Source: Methylobacterium sp. C25 (GTDB lineage Bacteria > Pseudomonadota > Alphaproteobacteria > Rhizobiales > Beijerinckiaceae). Taken from it: 64,000 nt of DNA. Numbering within the stretch: the first letter of the stretch is position 1; each line of letters begins with the position of its first letter. Shown piece by piece: positions 49,363 to 57,323 of this stretch. Below the pieces are notes generated by a model. It was not told where the DNA came from and did no database searches. It saw only the letters and a program-made list of their open reading frames with translations. The position numbers and the translations under genes are program-made. The stretch is from contig NZ_JAAUVI010000005.1 in assembly GCF_021352225.1 (NCBI RefSeq), positions 214,687-278,686 of the forward strand. Reading direction: 5' to 3'.

Positions 49363-51270
49363 GTGATCATGAACGGAAACGCCGCCCGCCGCCGGACCCT
49401 GTCGGCGCTTGCCCTGCTCCTGGCCTCGTCGGTTCCGGCGAGTCTTTCCGCTGTGGCGGCTCAGCCGCGCGAATCCTCGCCGATTTCCGAGTACGAGCCC
49501 GCCGAGTCGCTCGAAGGCAACTTCCTCTCCGCCTACATCGCCGGCGCGGCCAAGGACACCTCGGCTGCAGCGAGCTTCTACCGTGAGGCGGTAAAAGGCG
49601 ACCCGCGCAACGCCGAGCTCCTGGAGCGTGCCTTCGTTTCACTGCTCGCCGACGGTGCGATGACCGATGCGTTCCGCGCTGCCGAGCGGCTTTCGACCCG
49701 CGAGGGTTCGAATGGGCTTGCCCAGCTCTCGCTCGGCGTTCGTCAGCTCAAGGCCGGACAATACTCGGCCGCGCGCCAGAGCTTCGGCCGCAGCGGCAAG
49801 GGCGCTGCCGCCGACCTGACTTCGACGCTGCTCACGGCCTGGTCCTATGCCGGTGCCAATGACGGCAAGCGCGCGCTCGAAACCGTGAACAAGCTGCGCG
49901 GCGAGCGCTACTTCAACGTCTTCCGCGACTACCATGCCGGGCTGATCGCCAACCTCGTCGGTGACAAGGCCGAGGCCGAGCGTCGGCTGAAGGCGGCCTA
50001 CGACGCCGACCACAACACACTGCGCATCGTCGACGGCTATGCCCGCTTCGAGGCCGCGGCCGGCAAGACCGATCTCGCCATCCAAGCCTATACCGATTTC
50101 GACAAGGTACTGCCGCGCCACCCGATCGTCACCGACGCCCTTGAGAAGCTCAAGGCCGGCAAGCCGCTCAGTCAGCTTATCAATTCAGCCCAGGAAGGCG
50201 CCGCCGAGGTGCTCTACGGGCTCGGCTCTGCCGGCTCCACGCAAGGCGACGAGCTGCCTGCCGTGGTCTATCTCCGCCTCGCCCTCTACCTGAACCCGGA
50301 GCACGGCGTCGCCCGCCTTACCCTGGCCGACACGCTCGACCGGATGAAGCAGGCCGAGCGCGCGAACGAAGCCTACAGCCAGATCCCGGCTTCATCCCCG
50401 CTCAAGCTCAACGCCGATATCCAGGTCGGCCTGAATCTCGAACAGATGGGCAGGGGCGAGGAGGCGCTTCAGCACCTCGACGCTGTCCAGAAGGAACATC
50501 CGGACAACATCGACGTGATCTCGGCGCTGGGCAACGTCCAACGTTCGCGCAAGAAATTTGCTGATGCCGCAGAGACCTATAGCCGCGCGATCAAGCTGAT
50601 CGGTCCCGGCCAGGAGGCCGGCTACTGGACGCTGTTCTACTTCCGCGGCACCGCCTATGAGCGCGCCGGTGAGTGGCCCAAGGCCGAGGCCGACCTCAAG
50701 AAGGCCCTCGATCTGATCTCGCCGACCCAGCCCAACGCTCGCGCCCAGGTCCTGAACTACCTGGCCTATTCCTGGGTCGACCGGAACATGAACATCGACG
50801 AGAGCTTCAAGATGCTGAAGCAGGCTGTCGATCTCTCCCCGCGCGACGGCATGATCATCGACTCGCTCGGTTGGGCCTATTTCCGCCTCGGCCGCTGGGA
50901 CGACGCGGTGCGCGAGCTGGAAAAGGCCGTCGAGCTGAAGCCCGGCGATCCGACCATCAACGACCACCTCGGCGACGGCTACTGGCGCACCGGCCGCCGG
51001 CTGGAGGGCAAGTTCCAGTGGCAACACGCCAAGGACCTGAACCCCGAGCCGGATGATCTCGCCAAGATCAACGCCAAGCTCAAGGACGGCCTGCCCGAGC
51101 TCGACAAGCCGGCCGTGACCGCCCAGAATCCGCCGGCCCCGGCCGAGCAGACCCCGGCTCCGGTGGCCGCTCCGCACAATGCCGAGAACCCCGAGCTGCC
51201 GAAAGGCGCGCCCGCTCCGAGCGAGCCTCCGGGCGCAGCGGACAAGGTCGATAAGAAGCCGGGTGGCTAG
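49363..51270 (+). CDS. Exported tetratricopeptide-repeat protein (635 aa)
   Basis: A 635-residue protein with a signal-like N-terminus (TLSALALLLASSVPASLSAV, about residues 10-29), at least ten TPR units over residues 45-580, and a Pro/Ala-rich, low-complexity C-terminus. The last TPRs are typical (SLGWAYFRLGRWDDAVRELE; AVELKPGDPTINDHLGDGYW), resembling TPR proteins of the alphaproteobacterial envelope. It is likely periplasmic or outer-membrane bound and a scaffold; partners are unknown. AGGAG lies nine bases before the GTG; an in-frame ATG two codons later is an alternative. Confidence 0.88.
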   Translation: MIMNGNAARRRTLSALALLLASSVPASLSAVAAQPRESSPISEYEPAESLEGNFLSAYIAGAAKDTSAAASFYREAVKGDPRNAELLERAFVSLLADGAMTDAFRAAERLSTREGSNGLAQLSLGVRQLKAGQYSAARQSFGRSGKGAAADLTSTLLTAWSYAGANDGKRALETVNKLRGERYFNVFRDYHAGLIANLVGDKAEAERRLKAAYDADHNTLRIVDGYARFEAAAGKTDLAIQAYTDFDKVLPRHPIVTDALEKLKAGKPLSQLINSAQEGAAEVLYGLGSAGSTQGDELPAVVYLRLALYLNPEHGVARLTLADTLDRMKQAERANEAYSQIPASSPLKLNADIQVGLNLEQMGRGEEALQHLDAVQKEHPDNIDVISALGNVQRSRKKFADAAETYSRAIKLIGPGQEAGYWTLFYFRGTAYERAGEWPKAEADLKKALDLISPTQPNARAQVLNYLAYSWVDRNMNIDESFKMLKQAVDLSPRDGMIIDSLGWAYFRLGRWDDAVRELEKAVELKPGDPTINDHLGDGYWRTGRRLEGKFQWQHAKDLNPEPDDLAKINAKLKDGLPELDKPAVTAQNPPAPAEQTPAPVAAPHNAENPELPKGAPAPSEPPGAADKVDKKPGG

Positions 51271-51346
51271 CAGCCGGTTTGCTTGCCGGGTCAAGCGCGG
51301 TCGCCTATGGCCGCGCTTCGATCTCGTTCAGCCGTAGCGAAGACCC

Positions 51347-52222
51347 GTGACCGCCCTCAGCACCCTGGCTCCGGCCAAGATCAACCTGACGCTTCATGTC
51401 CTCGGGCGGCGCGCGGGCGACGGCTATCATGCGCTCGAAAGTCTCGTCGCCTTCGCTGGCATCGGCGACACGCTGACGCTGGAGCCCGGTGACGCGCTGA
51501 GCCTCGACGTGTTTGGCCCGACGGCAGGCACGGCTGGCCCCACCGACGACAACCTCGTCCTGCGCGCGGCCCGTCACCTCGCCACGAGTGTACCGGGTCT
51601 GCGCGTCGGAGCATTCAAGCTCGACAAGCGCCTGCCGGTGGCCGCCGGGATCGGCGGGGGCTCGTCCGACGCCGCGGCGGCCCTGCGCCTCCTTGCGCAG
51701 CTCAATGACCTGCCGCTGGATCATCCCGCCATCGTCGCTGCCGCACGCGCTGCAGGCGCCGACGTGCCGGTCTGCCTCGATCCGCGGGCGCGCATGATGC
51801 GCGGCGCGGGCGAAGACCTCGGCCCGGCGCTCGACCTTGCTCCACTGCCGACGCTGCTGATCAACCCGGGGGTGCCGGTCTCGACGGCTCCCGTGTTCAA
51901 GGCTCTCGGACTTCAGGTCGGCGAAACTCTGCCCGGCGCCGAGCATCCGGTCGTCCAGGCTGGTCTCGATCTCGATGGGGTGCTCGGGGCGGTCACTCCT
52001 GCGCGTAACGACCTGGAAGCGCCTGCACTCACCGTTGCGCCGATCATCGGTGAAGCTCTCGGCGCGCTGCGCGATCAGCCGGGCTGCAGGCTCGCGCGGA
52101 TGTCGGGCTCGGGCGCGACGGTTTTTGCGGTGTTTTCGGATCTGTCGGCGGCCGAGCGCGCAGCAAGGGCGATCGGCGCTTCGCGGCCTAACTGGTGGGT
52201 CGAGGCGACGACGCTGAGCTGA
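51347..52222 (+). CDS. ispE: 4-diphosphocytidyl-2-C-methyl-D-erythritol kinase
   Basis: A 291-residue GHMP kinase of the MEP isoprenoid pathway, phosphorylating CDP-methylerythritol. [20 protein letters not shown] is the N-terminal substrate site with Lys, and [20 protein letters not shown] is the GHMP ATP-binding motif near residue 97. [19 protein letters not shown] is the third motif. The start is GTG. It is followed by the convergent prenyl synthase gene, so two isoprenoid genes sit face to face. Confidence 0.95.
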   Translation: MTALSTLAPAKINLTLHVLGRRAGDGYHALESLVAFAGIGDTLTLEPGDALSLDVFGPTAGTAGPTDDNLVLRAARHLATSVPGLRVGAFKLDKRLPVAAGIGGGSSDAAAALRLLAQLNDLPLDHPAIVAAARAAGADVPVCLDPRARMMRGAGEDLGPALDLAPLPTLLINPGVPVSTAPVFKALGLQVGETLPGAEHPVVQAGLDLDGVLGAVTPARNDLEAPALTVAPIIGEALGALRDQPGCRLARMSGSGATVFAVFSDLSAAERAARAIGASRPNWWVEATTLS

Positions 52223-52231
52223 CGAAAGGGC

Positions 52232-53254
52232 TCAGTGAGCCCTGGCGATGCAGAAATCCACGACCTGCAGCAGCGCCGTCTTCACCGGCCCGTTTGGAAA
52301 AAGCGCCAGCGCATCGCGCGCCATCGCACCGTAATGCCGGGCCCGTTCCGTGGTGTCTTCGAGCGCGCGGTGCCGCCGGAGGATACCGAGAGCGGTCTCG
52401 AGATCTCCCTCGTTGATCTCGCCGTCCTGCAGTGTGCGCCGCCAGAAGGTACGCTCCTCCTCCGAGCCGCGACGGAAGGCGAGGACGATCGGCAAGGTGA
52501 TCTTGCCCTCGCGAAAATCATCGCCGACGTTCTTGCCGAGGCTGGCGCTGGTGCCACCGTAATCGAGCACGTCGTCGACGAGCTGGAAAGCGATGCCGAG
52601 ATTCATGCCGTAGGAGCGGCAGGCCGCCTGCTCCGCGCGCGGACGTTCGGCGAGGACGGGTCCGACCTCGCAGGCCGCGGCGAAAAGCTCCGCGGTCTTG
52701 CCACGGATCACTGCGAGATACTCGTCCTCGCTGGTCTCGGTATTCTTCGCGGCGGTGAGCTGCATCACCTCGCCCTCGGCGATCACCGTGGCGGCGGAGG
52801 ACAGGATGTCGAGGGCGCGGAGCGAGCCGACCTCCACCATCATTCGGAAGGCCTGGCCGAGCAGAAAGTCGCCGACGAGGACGCTCGCCTCGTTGCCCCA
52901 CTTGATGCGGGCAGCGACCCGGCCGCGGCGCATGTCGCTCTCGTCCACGACATCGTCGTGCAGGAGCGTTGCCGTGTGCATGAATTCGACGCTGGCTGCG
53001 AGCTTCACCGCGCCGTCGTCGCCGCGATAGCCGCAGAGGTCGGCACAGGCGAGCGTGAGGATCGGGCGCAGGCGCTTGCCGCCGGAGGCGATCAGGTGCT
53101 GAGCGACTTCCGGGATCATCGTGACGGCCGAGCCGGTGCGCGACAGGATCGTCGTGTTCACCCGCTCCATGCCGCCCGCGACGAGGGCGACCAGATCGTT
53201 CAGGGAGCTTTCCGGATCGGAGCGGCTCTCATCGAGGGAAACCACGACGCCCAA
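52232..53254 (-). CDS. ispB: Long-chain polyprenyl diphosphate synthase
   Basis: A 340-residue trans-prenyltransferase that makes the ubiquinone side chain. The first Asp-rich motif is LLHDDVVDESDMRRG (about residues 100-114) and the second is AFQLVDDVLDYGGTSAS. SGGKRLRPILTLACADL is the allylic-pyrophosphate site and GNEASVLVGDFLLGQAF follows. The start is uncertain: TTG at 53254 has an AGG six bases upstream, while GTG at 53245 is three codons in. Side-chain length (probably ten units) is an inference from the group. Confidence 0.93.
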   Translation of the reverse strand: MGVVVSLDESRSDPESSLNDLVALVAGGMERVNTTILSRTGSAVTMIPEVAQHLIASGGKRLRPILTLACADLCGYRGDDGAVKLAASVEFMHTATLLHDDVVDESDMRRGRVAARIKWGNEASVLVGDFLLGQAFRMMVEVGSLRALDILSSAATVIAEGEVMQLTAAKNTETSEDEYLAVIRGKTAELFAAACEVGPVLAERPRAEQAACRSYGMNLGIAFQLVDDVLDYGGTSASLGKNVGDDFREGKITLPIVLAFRRGSEEERTFWRRTLQDGEINEGDLETALGILRRHRALEDTTERARHYGAMARDALALFPNGPVKTALLQVVDFCIARAH

Positions 53255-53421
53255 TACGCACCTGCCTGCGAACCTGTCCGAGCGGGCCGAGCCCGCCACG
53301 GGACGTTTCCGACCCCTTCGCACGGGCGATGCGGCCTCGCAACATGCGCGCCGTCGCACGAGGCGCGGCCCACCCGTGCGTGAGCGCCCGGTGAATGGTA
53401 GAGCGAGCCCAGAGAGCAGGG

Positions 53422-53667
53422 ATGCCGCCGCCCGTGACCGAGCTGATCCGCACCAACGATATCGTCCTGATCGGTTTCGCACGCTCGCTGCTGGAAGGCG
53501 CCGACATTCCGGTGCTCGTGGCGGACGAACATATGAGCCTGATGGAGGGCTCGATCGGCGCGTTCGGCCGCCGCCTGCTGGTGCCGGACGATCATTGCCG
53601 ACAGGCGCGGCGCATCCTCACCGATGCCGGCCTCGCAGCGGAACTTCGCGATGACGGAGCCCACTGA
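53422..53667 (+). CDS. DUF2007 domain protein
   Basis: An 81-residue protein of the DUF2007 family, small putative signal-transducing proteins. TELIRTNDIVLIGFARSLLE, the ADIPVLVADEHMSLMEG core and RRLLVPDDHCRQARRILTDA are typical. The start at 53422 follows an AGAG-type site; a GTG at 53434 is the other candidate. It overlaps trmN6 by 17 bases, which suggests coupled translation. Function is unknown. Confidence 0.82.
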   Translation: MPPPVTELIRTNDIVLIGFARSLLEGADIPVLVADEHMSLMEGSIGAFGRRLLVPDDHCRQARRILTDAGLAAELRDDGAH

Positions 53668-54406
53668 GCCGGATCGCTGGCTCGGCGGCCGGCTGACGCT
53701 GCGCCAACCACCACGCGGCGCACACCGGGCCGGCACGGATGCCGTGCTGCTCGCGCGATTGTTCGAACCGCCGCCCGGTGCGGTGATCTGCGATCTCGGG
53801 GCGGCGAGCGGCGCCGTCGGGCTCGCCTATGCCGCGCTCCATCCGGAGTGCCGCGTCGTGCTGGTGGAGAAGGAAGAGCGCCTCGCGGTGCTGGCGCGGG
53901 AGAACGCTGCCGAGAATGGCCTCGCCGAGCGCGTCACGGTCGTCGAAGCCGACGTGCTCGCGCCGGGTGCCAGGCGGCGAGAGGCAGGCCTGCTGCCCGA
54001 CATGGCCGACATCCTGGTGACCAACCCGCCCTTCTTCGAGGAAGGGCGTCATCGTCCCTCGCCGGTCGCGGGGAAGGCCTCCGCTCACACTTTCGCGGCG
54101 GATGGGCTGGAGGCTTGGCTGCGCACCTGCGCCGATATCCTGCGCCCGAGCGGACAGCTTGGCCTGATCCATCGTGCCGACAGTTTGCCCGATTGCCTCG
54201 ACGCCATGCGCAAGCGCTTCGGGACGATCACCGTACGCCCGATCCATGCCGCTCCCGATCGCCCGGCGATCCGCGTGCTGATCGGTGCGGTGATGGGGAG
54301 CCGGGGACCGTTCTCGCTGTTGCCGCCTCTGGTGCTTCACGATGCATCCGGCCGCTTCACGGCGGAGGCCGAGGCTCTGCATCGCGGTGACCTTCTGACG
54401 CCATGA
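53651..54406 (+). CDS. trmN6: tRNA1(Val) (adenine37-N6)-methyltransferase TrmN6
   Basis: A 251-residue SAM-dependent methyltransferase. The N-terminal RLTLRQPPRGAHRAGTDAVL is a family signature, VICDLGAASGAVGLAYAAL is the SAM motif and ILVTNPPFFEEG carries the NPPF catalytic motif of N6-adenine methylases. It modifies A37 of tRNA-Val by family analogy. The ATG at 53651 overlaps the DUF2007 gene. Its stop codon is followed at once by A4 and a hairpin that belongs to the opposite strand. Confidence 0.88.
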   Translation: MTEPTEPDRWLGGRLTLRQPPRGAHRAGTDAVLLARLFEPPPGAVICDLGAASGAVGLAYAALHPECRVVLVEKEERLAVLARENAAENGLAERVTVVEADVLAPGARRREAGLLPDMADILVTNPPFFEEGRHRPSPVAGKASAHTFAADGLEAWLRTCADILRPSGQLGLIHRADSLPDCLDAMRKRFGTITVRPIHAAPDRPAIRVLIGAVMGSRGPFSLLPPLVLHDASGRFTAEAEALHRGDLLTP

Positions 54407-54431
54407 AAAAGGGGCGCCCGCCAGCGCCCCT
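54406..54431 (-). terminator. Intrinsic terminator of the Tyr/Arg-repeat gene
   Basis: On the minus strand AGGGGCGC-6 nt-GCGCCCCT (8-bp GC-rich stem, 54431-54410) is followed by a run of T, a textbook intrinsic terminator 25 bases after the stop of the gene at 54456. It overlaps the stop codon of trmN6 on the other strand. Confidence 0.8.
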
Positions 54432-54455
54432 CGGTCCCGTTGATCCGCTTTGGGA

Positions 54456-54728
54456 TCAGAAGAAGAAGCGTCTACGATAATACCGCGGGCGATAGTAATA
54501 GCGCGGGCGGTAGTAATATCTGCGATAATACCGCGGGCGGTAGTAGTAACGCGGGCGGTAGTAGCGGCGGCGAACGAAGTAGTAATAAGCTTTTTCGATG
54601 GTCGGGGCCGGGCTGGTTTCGGAAACGATTCCGGCGACCGGCATCGGCGCAGCATTGGCGGACGCACTGAGGCCGATGGCGCCCCCGAGCATCCCGATGA
54701 TCAACATCATCAAACGTAAGGCACGCAT
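54456..54728 (-). CDS. Secreted Tyr/Arg-repeat protein (90 aa)
   Basis: A 90-residue exported protein. GGAGG stands upstream of the ATG at 54728, and the signal peptide MLIIGMLGGAIGLSASANA is followed by a short linker. Residues 48-90 are tandem copies of YYRPR/YYYRPRYYRR units, ending RRRFFF, with about half of the residues tyrosine and most of the rest arginine. It has its own terminator, so it is a separate, probably regulated gene. The repeat suggests binding to polyanions or cross-linking at the cell surface, but no family is recognised. Confidence 0.75.
   Translation of the reverse strand: MRALRLMMLIIGMLGGAIGLSASANAAPMPVAGIVSETSPAPTIEKAYYYFVRRRYYRPRYYYRPRYYRRYYYRPRYYYRPRYYRRRFFF
54459..54587 (-). 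repeat. Tandem DNA repeat encoding YYRPR units
   Basis: The 3' part of the Tyr/Arg gene is built from imperfect tandem units of about 15-24 bases, each containing CGCGGGCGGTAGTA or a close variant on the + strand. Copies differ mostly at third positions, so the array may expand or shrink by slippage. Confidence 0.6.
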
Positions 54729-55055
54729 GACGTCTTGCTTCCTCCGCTGAGTGGCCGCCCAAGTGCACGGTCGTGGCGCGTGGACGGATCGCGACTCGAC
54801 ACGCGCGTATGATCCATAAACAAAGCTCAATGGGAATTGTCGATTTGTCCGCATCTATGTTTTGACTGGGGTTGAAACACGTAGTCGTTGCCTTGGGGCT
54901 GCGCCTATTGCCAATGTCATCAGTCGTTTCGTGTCGAGCTCAAGGCCGATCGTTCCGTCACACGCGCCGGCCGGCCTGTCGGCGGATCACGGTGGCGCGA
55001 CGGCTTCCCGCGCTTTACGCAGAGCATCAGCCCGCTTCCCCGGATCTCGAACACA
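54729..55055. other. 327-base intergenic region before the S49 peptidase gene
   Basis: The region lies between the divergent Tyr/Arg-repeat gene (-) and the S49 peptidase gene (+). It holds the GGAGG site and promoter area of the small gene and the AT-richer segment around 54815-54860. The frame upstream of 55056 is open, but the encoded residues do not look like the peptidase family. No other gene is supported. Confidence 0.45.
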
Positions 55056-55919
55056 ATGCCGAGCATCACCGCGATCACCGACGGCCTGCGCCGGTTCCTC
55101 CCGGCACGTTGGCGTCAGGCTCCCCCGCGCGTGGCGGTGCTGCGGCTCAACGGGGCGATCGGTGCGGTTTCTCCGATCCGTCCGGGCCTCTCGATCGGGA
55201 CGTTGGCGACCAGCCTGGAACGGGCCTTCGCCATGCCGCGCCTTGCCGCGGTGGCGCTGATCGTCAACTCGCCCGGCGGTTCGGCCGCGCAGTCGCACCT
55301 GATCTATCGCCGCATTCGGGCGCTCGCCGCCGAGAAGAAGCTGCCGGTCTTCGCCTTCGTCGAGGATGTCGCCGCGAGCGGGGGCTACATGATCGCCTGC
55401 GCCGCCGACGAGATCATCGCCGATCCGGCCTCCTTGGTCGGCTCGATCGGTGTGGTCTCGGCGGGGTTCGGCTTCGACAAGCTGATCGAGCGGATCGGTG
55501 TCGAGCGCCGCGTCCACACGCAGGGCGAGGCGAAGGCAATGCTCGATCCCTTCCGGCCCGAGGATCCGGCCGACGTCGAGCGGCTGAAGGCAATTCAGGC
55601 CGACGTGCAGGGCCTGTTCACCAGTCTCGTCACTGAGCGGCGGCCGAAGCTGCCGGGTGGCCAGAACCTGTTCACAGGCGCGGTCTGGAGCGGCCGTCAG
55701 GCGCTCGAACTCGGTCTCGTCGACGGCCTCGGCGACGTCCGCACCACCCTGCGAGACCGTTTTGGCGAGAAGGTCGAGCTCAAGCTCGTCGCCGAGGCTA
55801 AGGGCTCGTTCCTGGCGCGGCTGCTGCGCCGGGCCGGGCCCGGTACGGCTGCCGACATGCCTGATGCCATGCTCGCGGCGATCGAGGAGCGCGCCGCCTG
55901 GGCGCGCTTCGGCCTCTGA
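55056..55919 (+). CDS. S49 family peptidase (SppA/SohB-like)
   Basis: A 287-residue serine-lysine peptidase with the clan-SK crotonase-like fold. The oxyanion segment ALIVNSPGGSAAQSHLIYR is present. The nucleophile is in FVEDVAASGGYMIACAADEI (about residue 109), and a downstream lysine, probably the one in FGFDKLIERIG, is the general base. GSIGVVSAGF is typical. There is no clear N-terminal membrane segment, unlike SppA, so it may be cytoplasmic. Its stop directly abuts the stop of the converging small gene. Confidence 0.9.
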   Translation: MPSITAITDGLRRFLPARWRQAPPRVAVLRLNGAIGAVSPIRPGLSIGTLATSLERAFAMPRLAAVALIVNSPGGSAAQSHLIYRRIRALAAEKKLPVFAFVEDVAASGGYMIACAADEIIADPASLVGSIGVVSAGFGFDKLIERIGVERRVHTQGEAKAMLDPFRPEDPADVERLKAIQADVQGLFTSLVTERRPKLPGGQNLFTGAVWSGRQALELGLVDGLGDVRTTLRDRFGEKVELKLVAEAKGSFLARLLRRAGPGTAADMPDAMLAAIEERAAWARFGL

Positions 55920-56174
55920 TCAGCGCGCGGTGGAAACGCAAGCCGCAGAAGCGGAGGCATAACCGCTGTAGACGACGCGGACCTTGCGGTTGCAGGTCTC
56001 CGGCGCAACAGCGCTGGTGACCGGAGCGACCTCGACCGGTGTCACCGCGACCGCCTGGGTGACGGTCTCCGGGCTGTCCGGCGTGGCGAGGGCATTGGCG
56101 GCGCCCATCACCATCGTGGTGGTGAGGAGCGAAGTGGCGACGAGAGCCGCGAAGACAGTGTAACCCTGGCGCAT
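55920..56174 (-). CDS. Small secreted protein with two cysteines (84 aa)
   Basis: An 84-residue protein with a signal peptide (VFAALVATSLLTTTMVMGAA) and a mature part rich in Val/Thr/Ala/Pro. Two cysteines near the C-terminus (ETCNRKVRVVYSGY and AACVSTAR) may form a disulfide. I recognise no family. It converges on the S49 peptidase gene with no bases between the stop codons. The ATG at 56174 is chosen because it begins the signal peptide. Confidence 0.6.
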   Translation of the reverse strand: MRQGYTVFAALVATSLLTTTMVMGAANALATPDSPETVTQAVAVTPVEVAPVTSAVAPETCNRKVRVVYSGYASASAACVSTAR

Positions 56175-56419
56175 GACGTGGTTGCCCAACTAATCGTCCA
56201 CCGTCGCGGTGGAGCTTGACCGTTTGATTGCTGCATTAACTTGGCAGTAATCTTCTGGTTCCGGTGTGGGCGGATTCGAAGGCCAAGGATGTGCAGGCCC
56301 GCACGTCGAACCGGGAAGCCCGGCCCGCTCCATCGCAATCTGGGTGTGGTGGTGCACGTCCGATCCAGGCGATAAGTCGGCGCATCGGCCGTCTCGAGGG
56401 CGCAGGAGATCCGAACAGC

Positions 56420-57229
56420 GTGGCCCGTGTCTCCGAACGATCAGATGCCCGGCAGGAGACCTCTGCCGTCGAGGCGCGGCGCGCGGCCATCGTCACGGCG
56501 GTCCGCCAGCGCGGCTTCGTGACGATCGAGGCGCTGGCGGCGAGCCATGGCGTGACCGTGCAGACGATCCGGCGCGACCTCAACGAACTGTCCGCCGAGG
56601 GCCGCCTGGAACGCTACCGAGGGGGCGGCGGCCTGCCCTCCAGCGTCGAGAATATCGACTACGCCGACCGCAGGGTGAAACTCTCCGACGAGAAGACGCT
56701 CATCGGCCGTCTCGCAGCCGAGCGCATCCCGTCGCATTGCTCTGTCTTCATCGGCATTGGCACCACGACCGAGGCGGTGGCCCGCGAGCTGATGCGCCAC
56801 GACGATCTCTCGATCATTACCAATAACCTGCACGTGGCTCTCTCGCTCGCCGAGACCACGGAGTTCCGCATCGTCGTGGCGGGCGGCACCATCCGCCGTG
56901 ACGGGGCCGTGCTCGGCCAGCTCTCCCTCGACACGCTGAGCCAATTCCGGGTGGACTATGCAGTGATCGGCTGCAGCGGCATCGATGGCGACGGCACGCT
57001 GCTCGATTTCGACTACGAAGAGGTGCGCGCCACCCAAGCCATTCTGGCGCATGCCAAGACCACCTTCCTGGTCGCGGACCACAGCAAGTTCTCCCGCCGG
57101 CCGATGGTACGGGTCGGCAGCCTGGAGCGGGTCCATACGCTCTTCACCGATCGGGCTCCTCCGGCCGAGATCGCTGCGCTGATGGACCGGCAGGGGATCG
57201 AGCTTGCGATCGCCTCCCGCTTCGGCTGA
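56420..57229 (+). CDS. glpR: GlpR, DeoR family repressor of the glycerol regulon
   Basis: A 269-residue DeoR-type repressor. The helix-turn-helix is FVTIEALAASHGVTVQTIRR at about residues 34-53, followed by DLNELSAEGRLERYRGG. The sugar-phosphate-sensing domain has FIGIGTTTEAVARELM and IITNNLHVALSLAET. The GTG at 56420 is chosen because AGGAGA stands nine bases upstream. Glycerol-3-phosphate is the expected inducer. It lies 94 bases before glpD, and GlpR-like sites in that gap and inside glpD are the likely targets. Confidence 0.92.
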   Translation: MARVSERSDARQETSAVEARRAAIVTAVRQRGFVTIEALAASHGVTVQTIRRDLNELSAEGRLERYRGGGGLPSSVENIDYADRRVKLSDEKTLIGRLAAERIPSHCSVFIGIGTTTEAVARELMRHDDLSIITNNLHVALSLAETTEFRIVVAGGTIRRDGAVLGQLSLDTLSQFRVDYAVIGCSGIDGDGTLLDFDYEEVRATQAILAHAKTTFLVADHSKFSRRPMVRVGSLERVHTLFTDRAPPAEIAALMDRQGIELAIASRFG

Positions 57230-57246
57230 TCGTTATCGAACGAAAA

Positions 57247-57285
57247 AGTTTTCGCTTGCGAACATTTTGGCGCGCACAATATGAT
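57247..57285 (+). promoter_or_regulatory. glpD promoter with overlapping GlpR-like operator
   Basis: TTCGC-TT-GCGAA (57251-57262) followed by CAT gives TTCGCTTGCGAACAT, close to the E. coli GlpR consensus with its TTCG and CGAACAT half sites. A likely promoter TTGCGA (57256-57261), 18 bases, TATGAT (57280-57285) overlaps it at the -35 box, so a bound repressor would block RNA polymerase. A further CGAACG half site lies at 57237-57242. Confidence 0.72.
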
Positions 57286-57323
57286 CCCTGATCGGATTCG
57301 CGTCCGCGTTCGGAGGGATCGCC

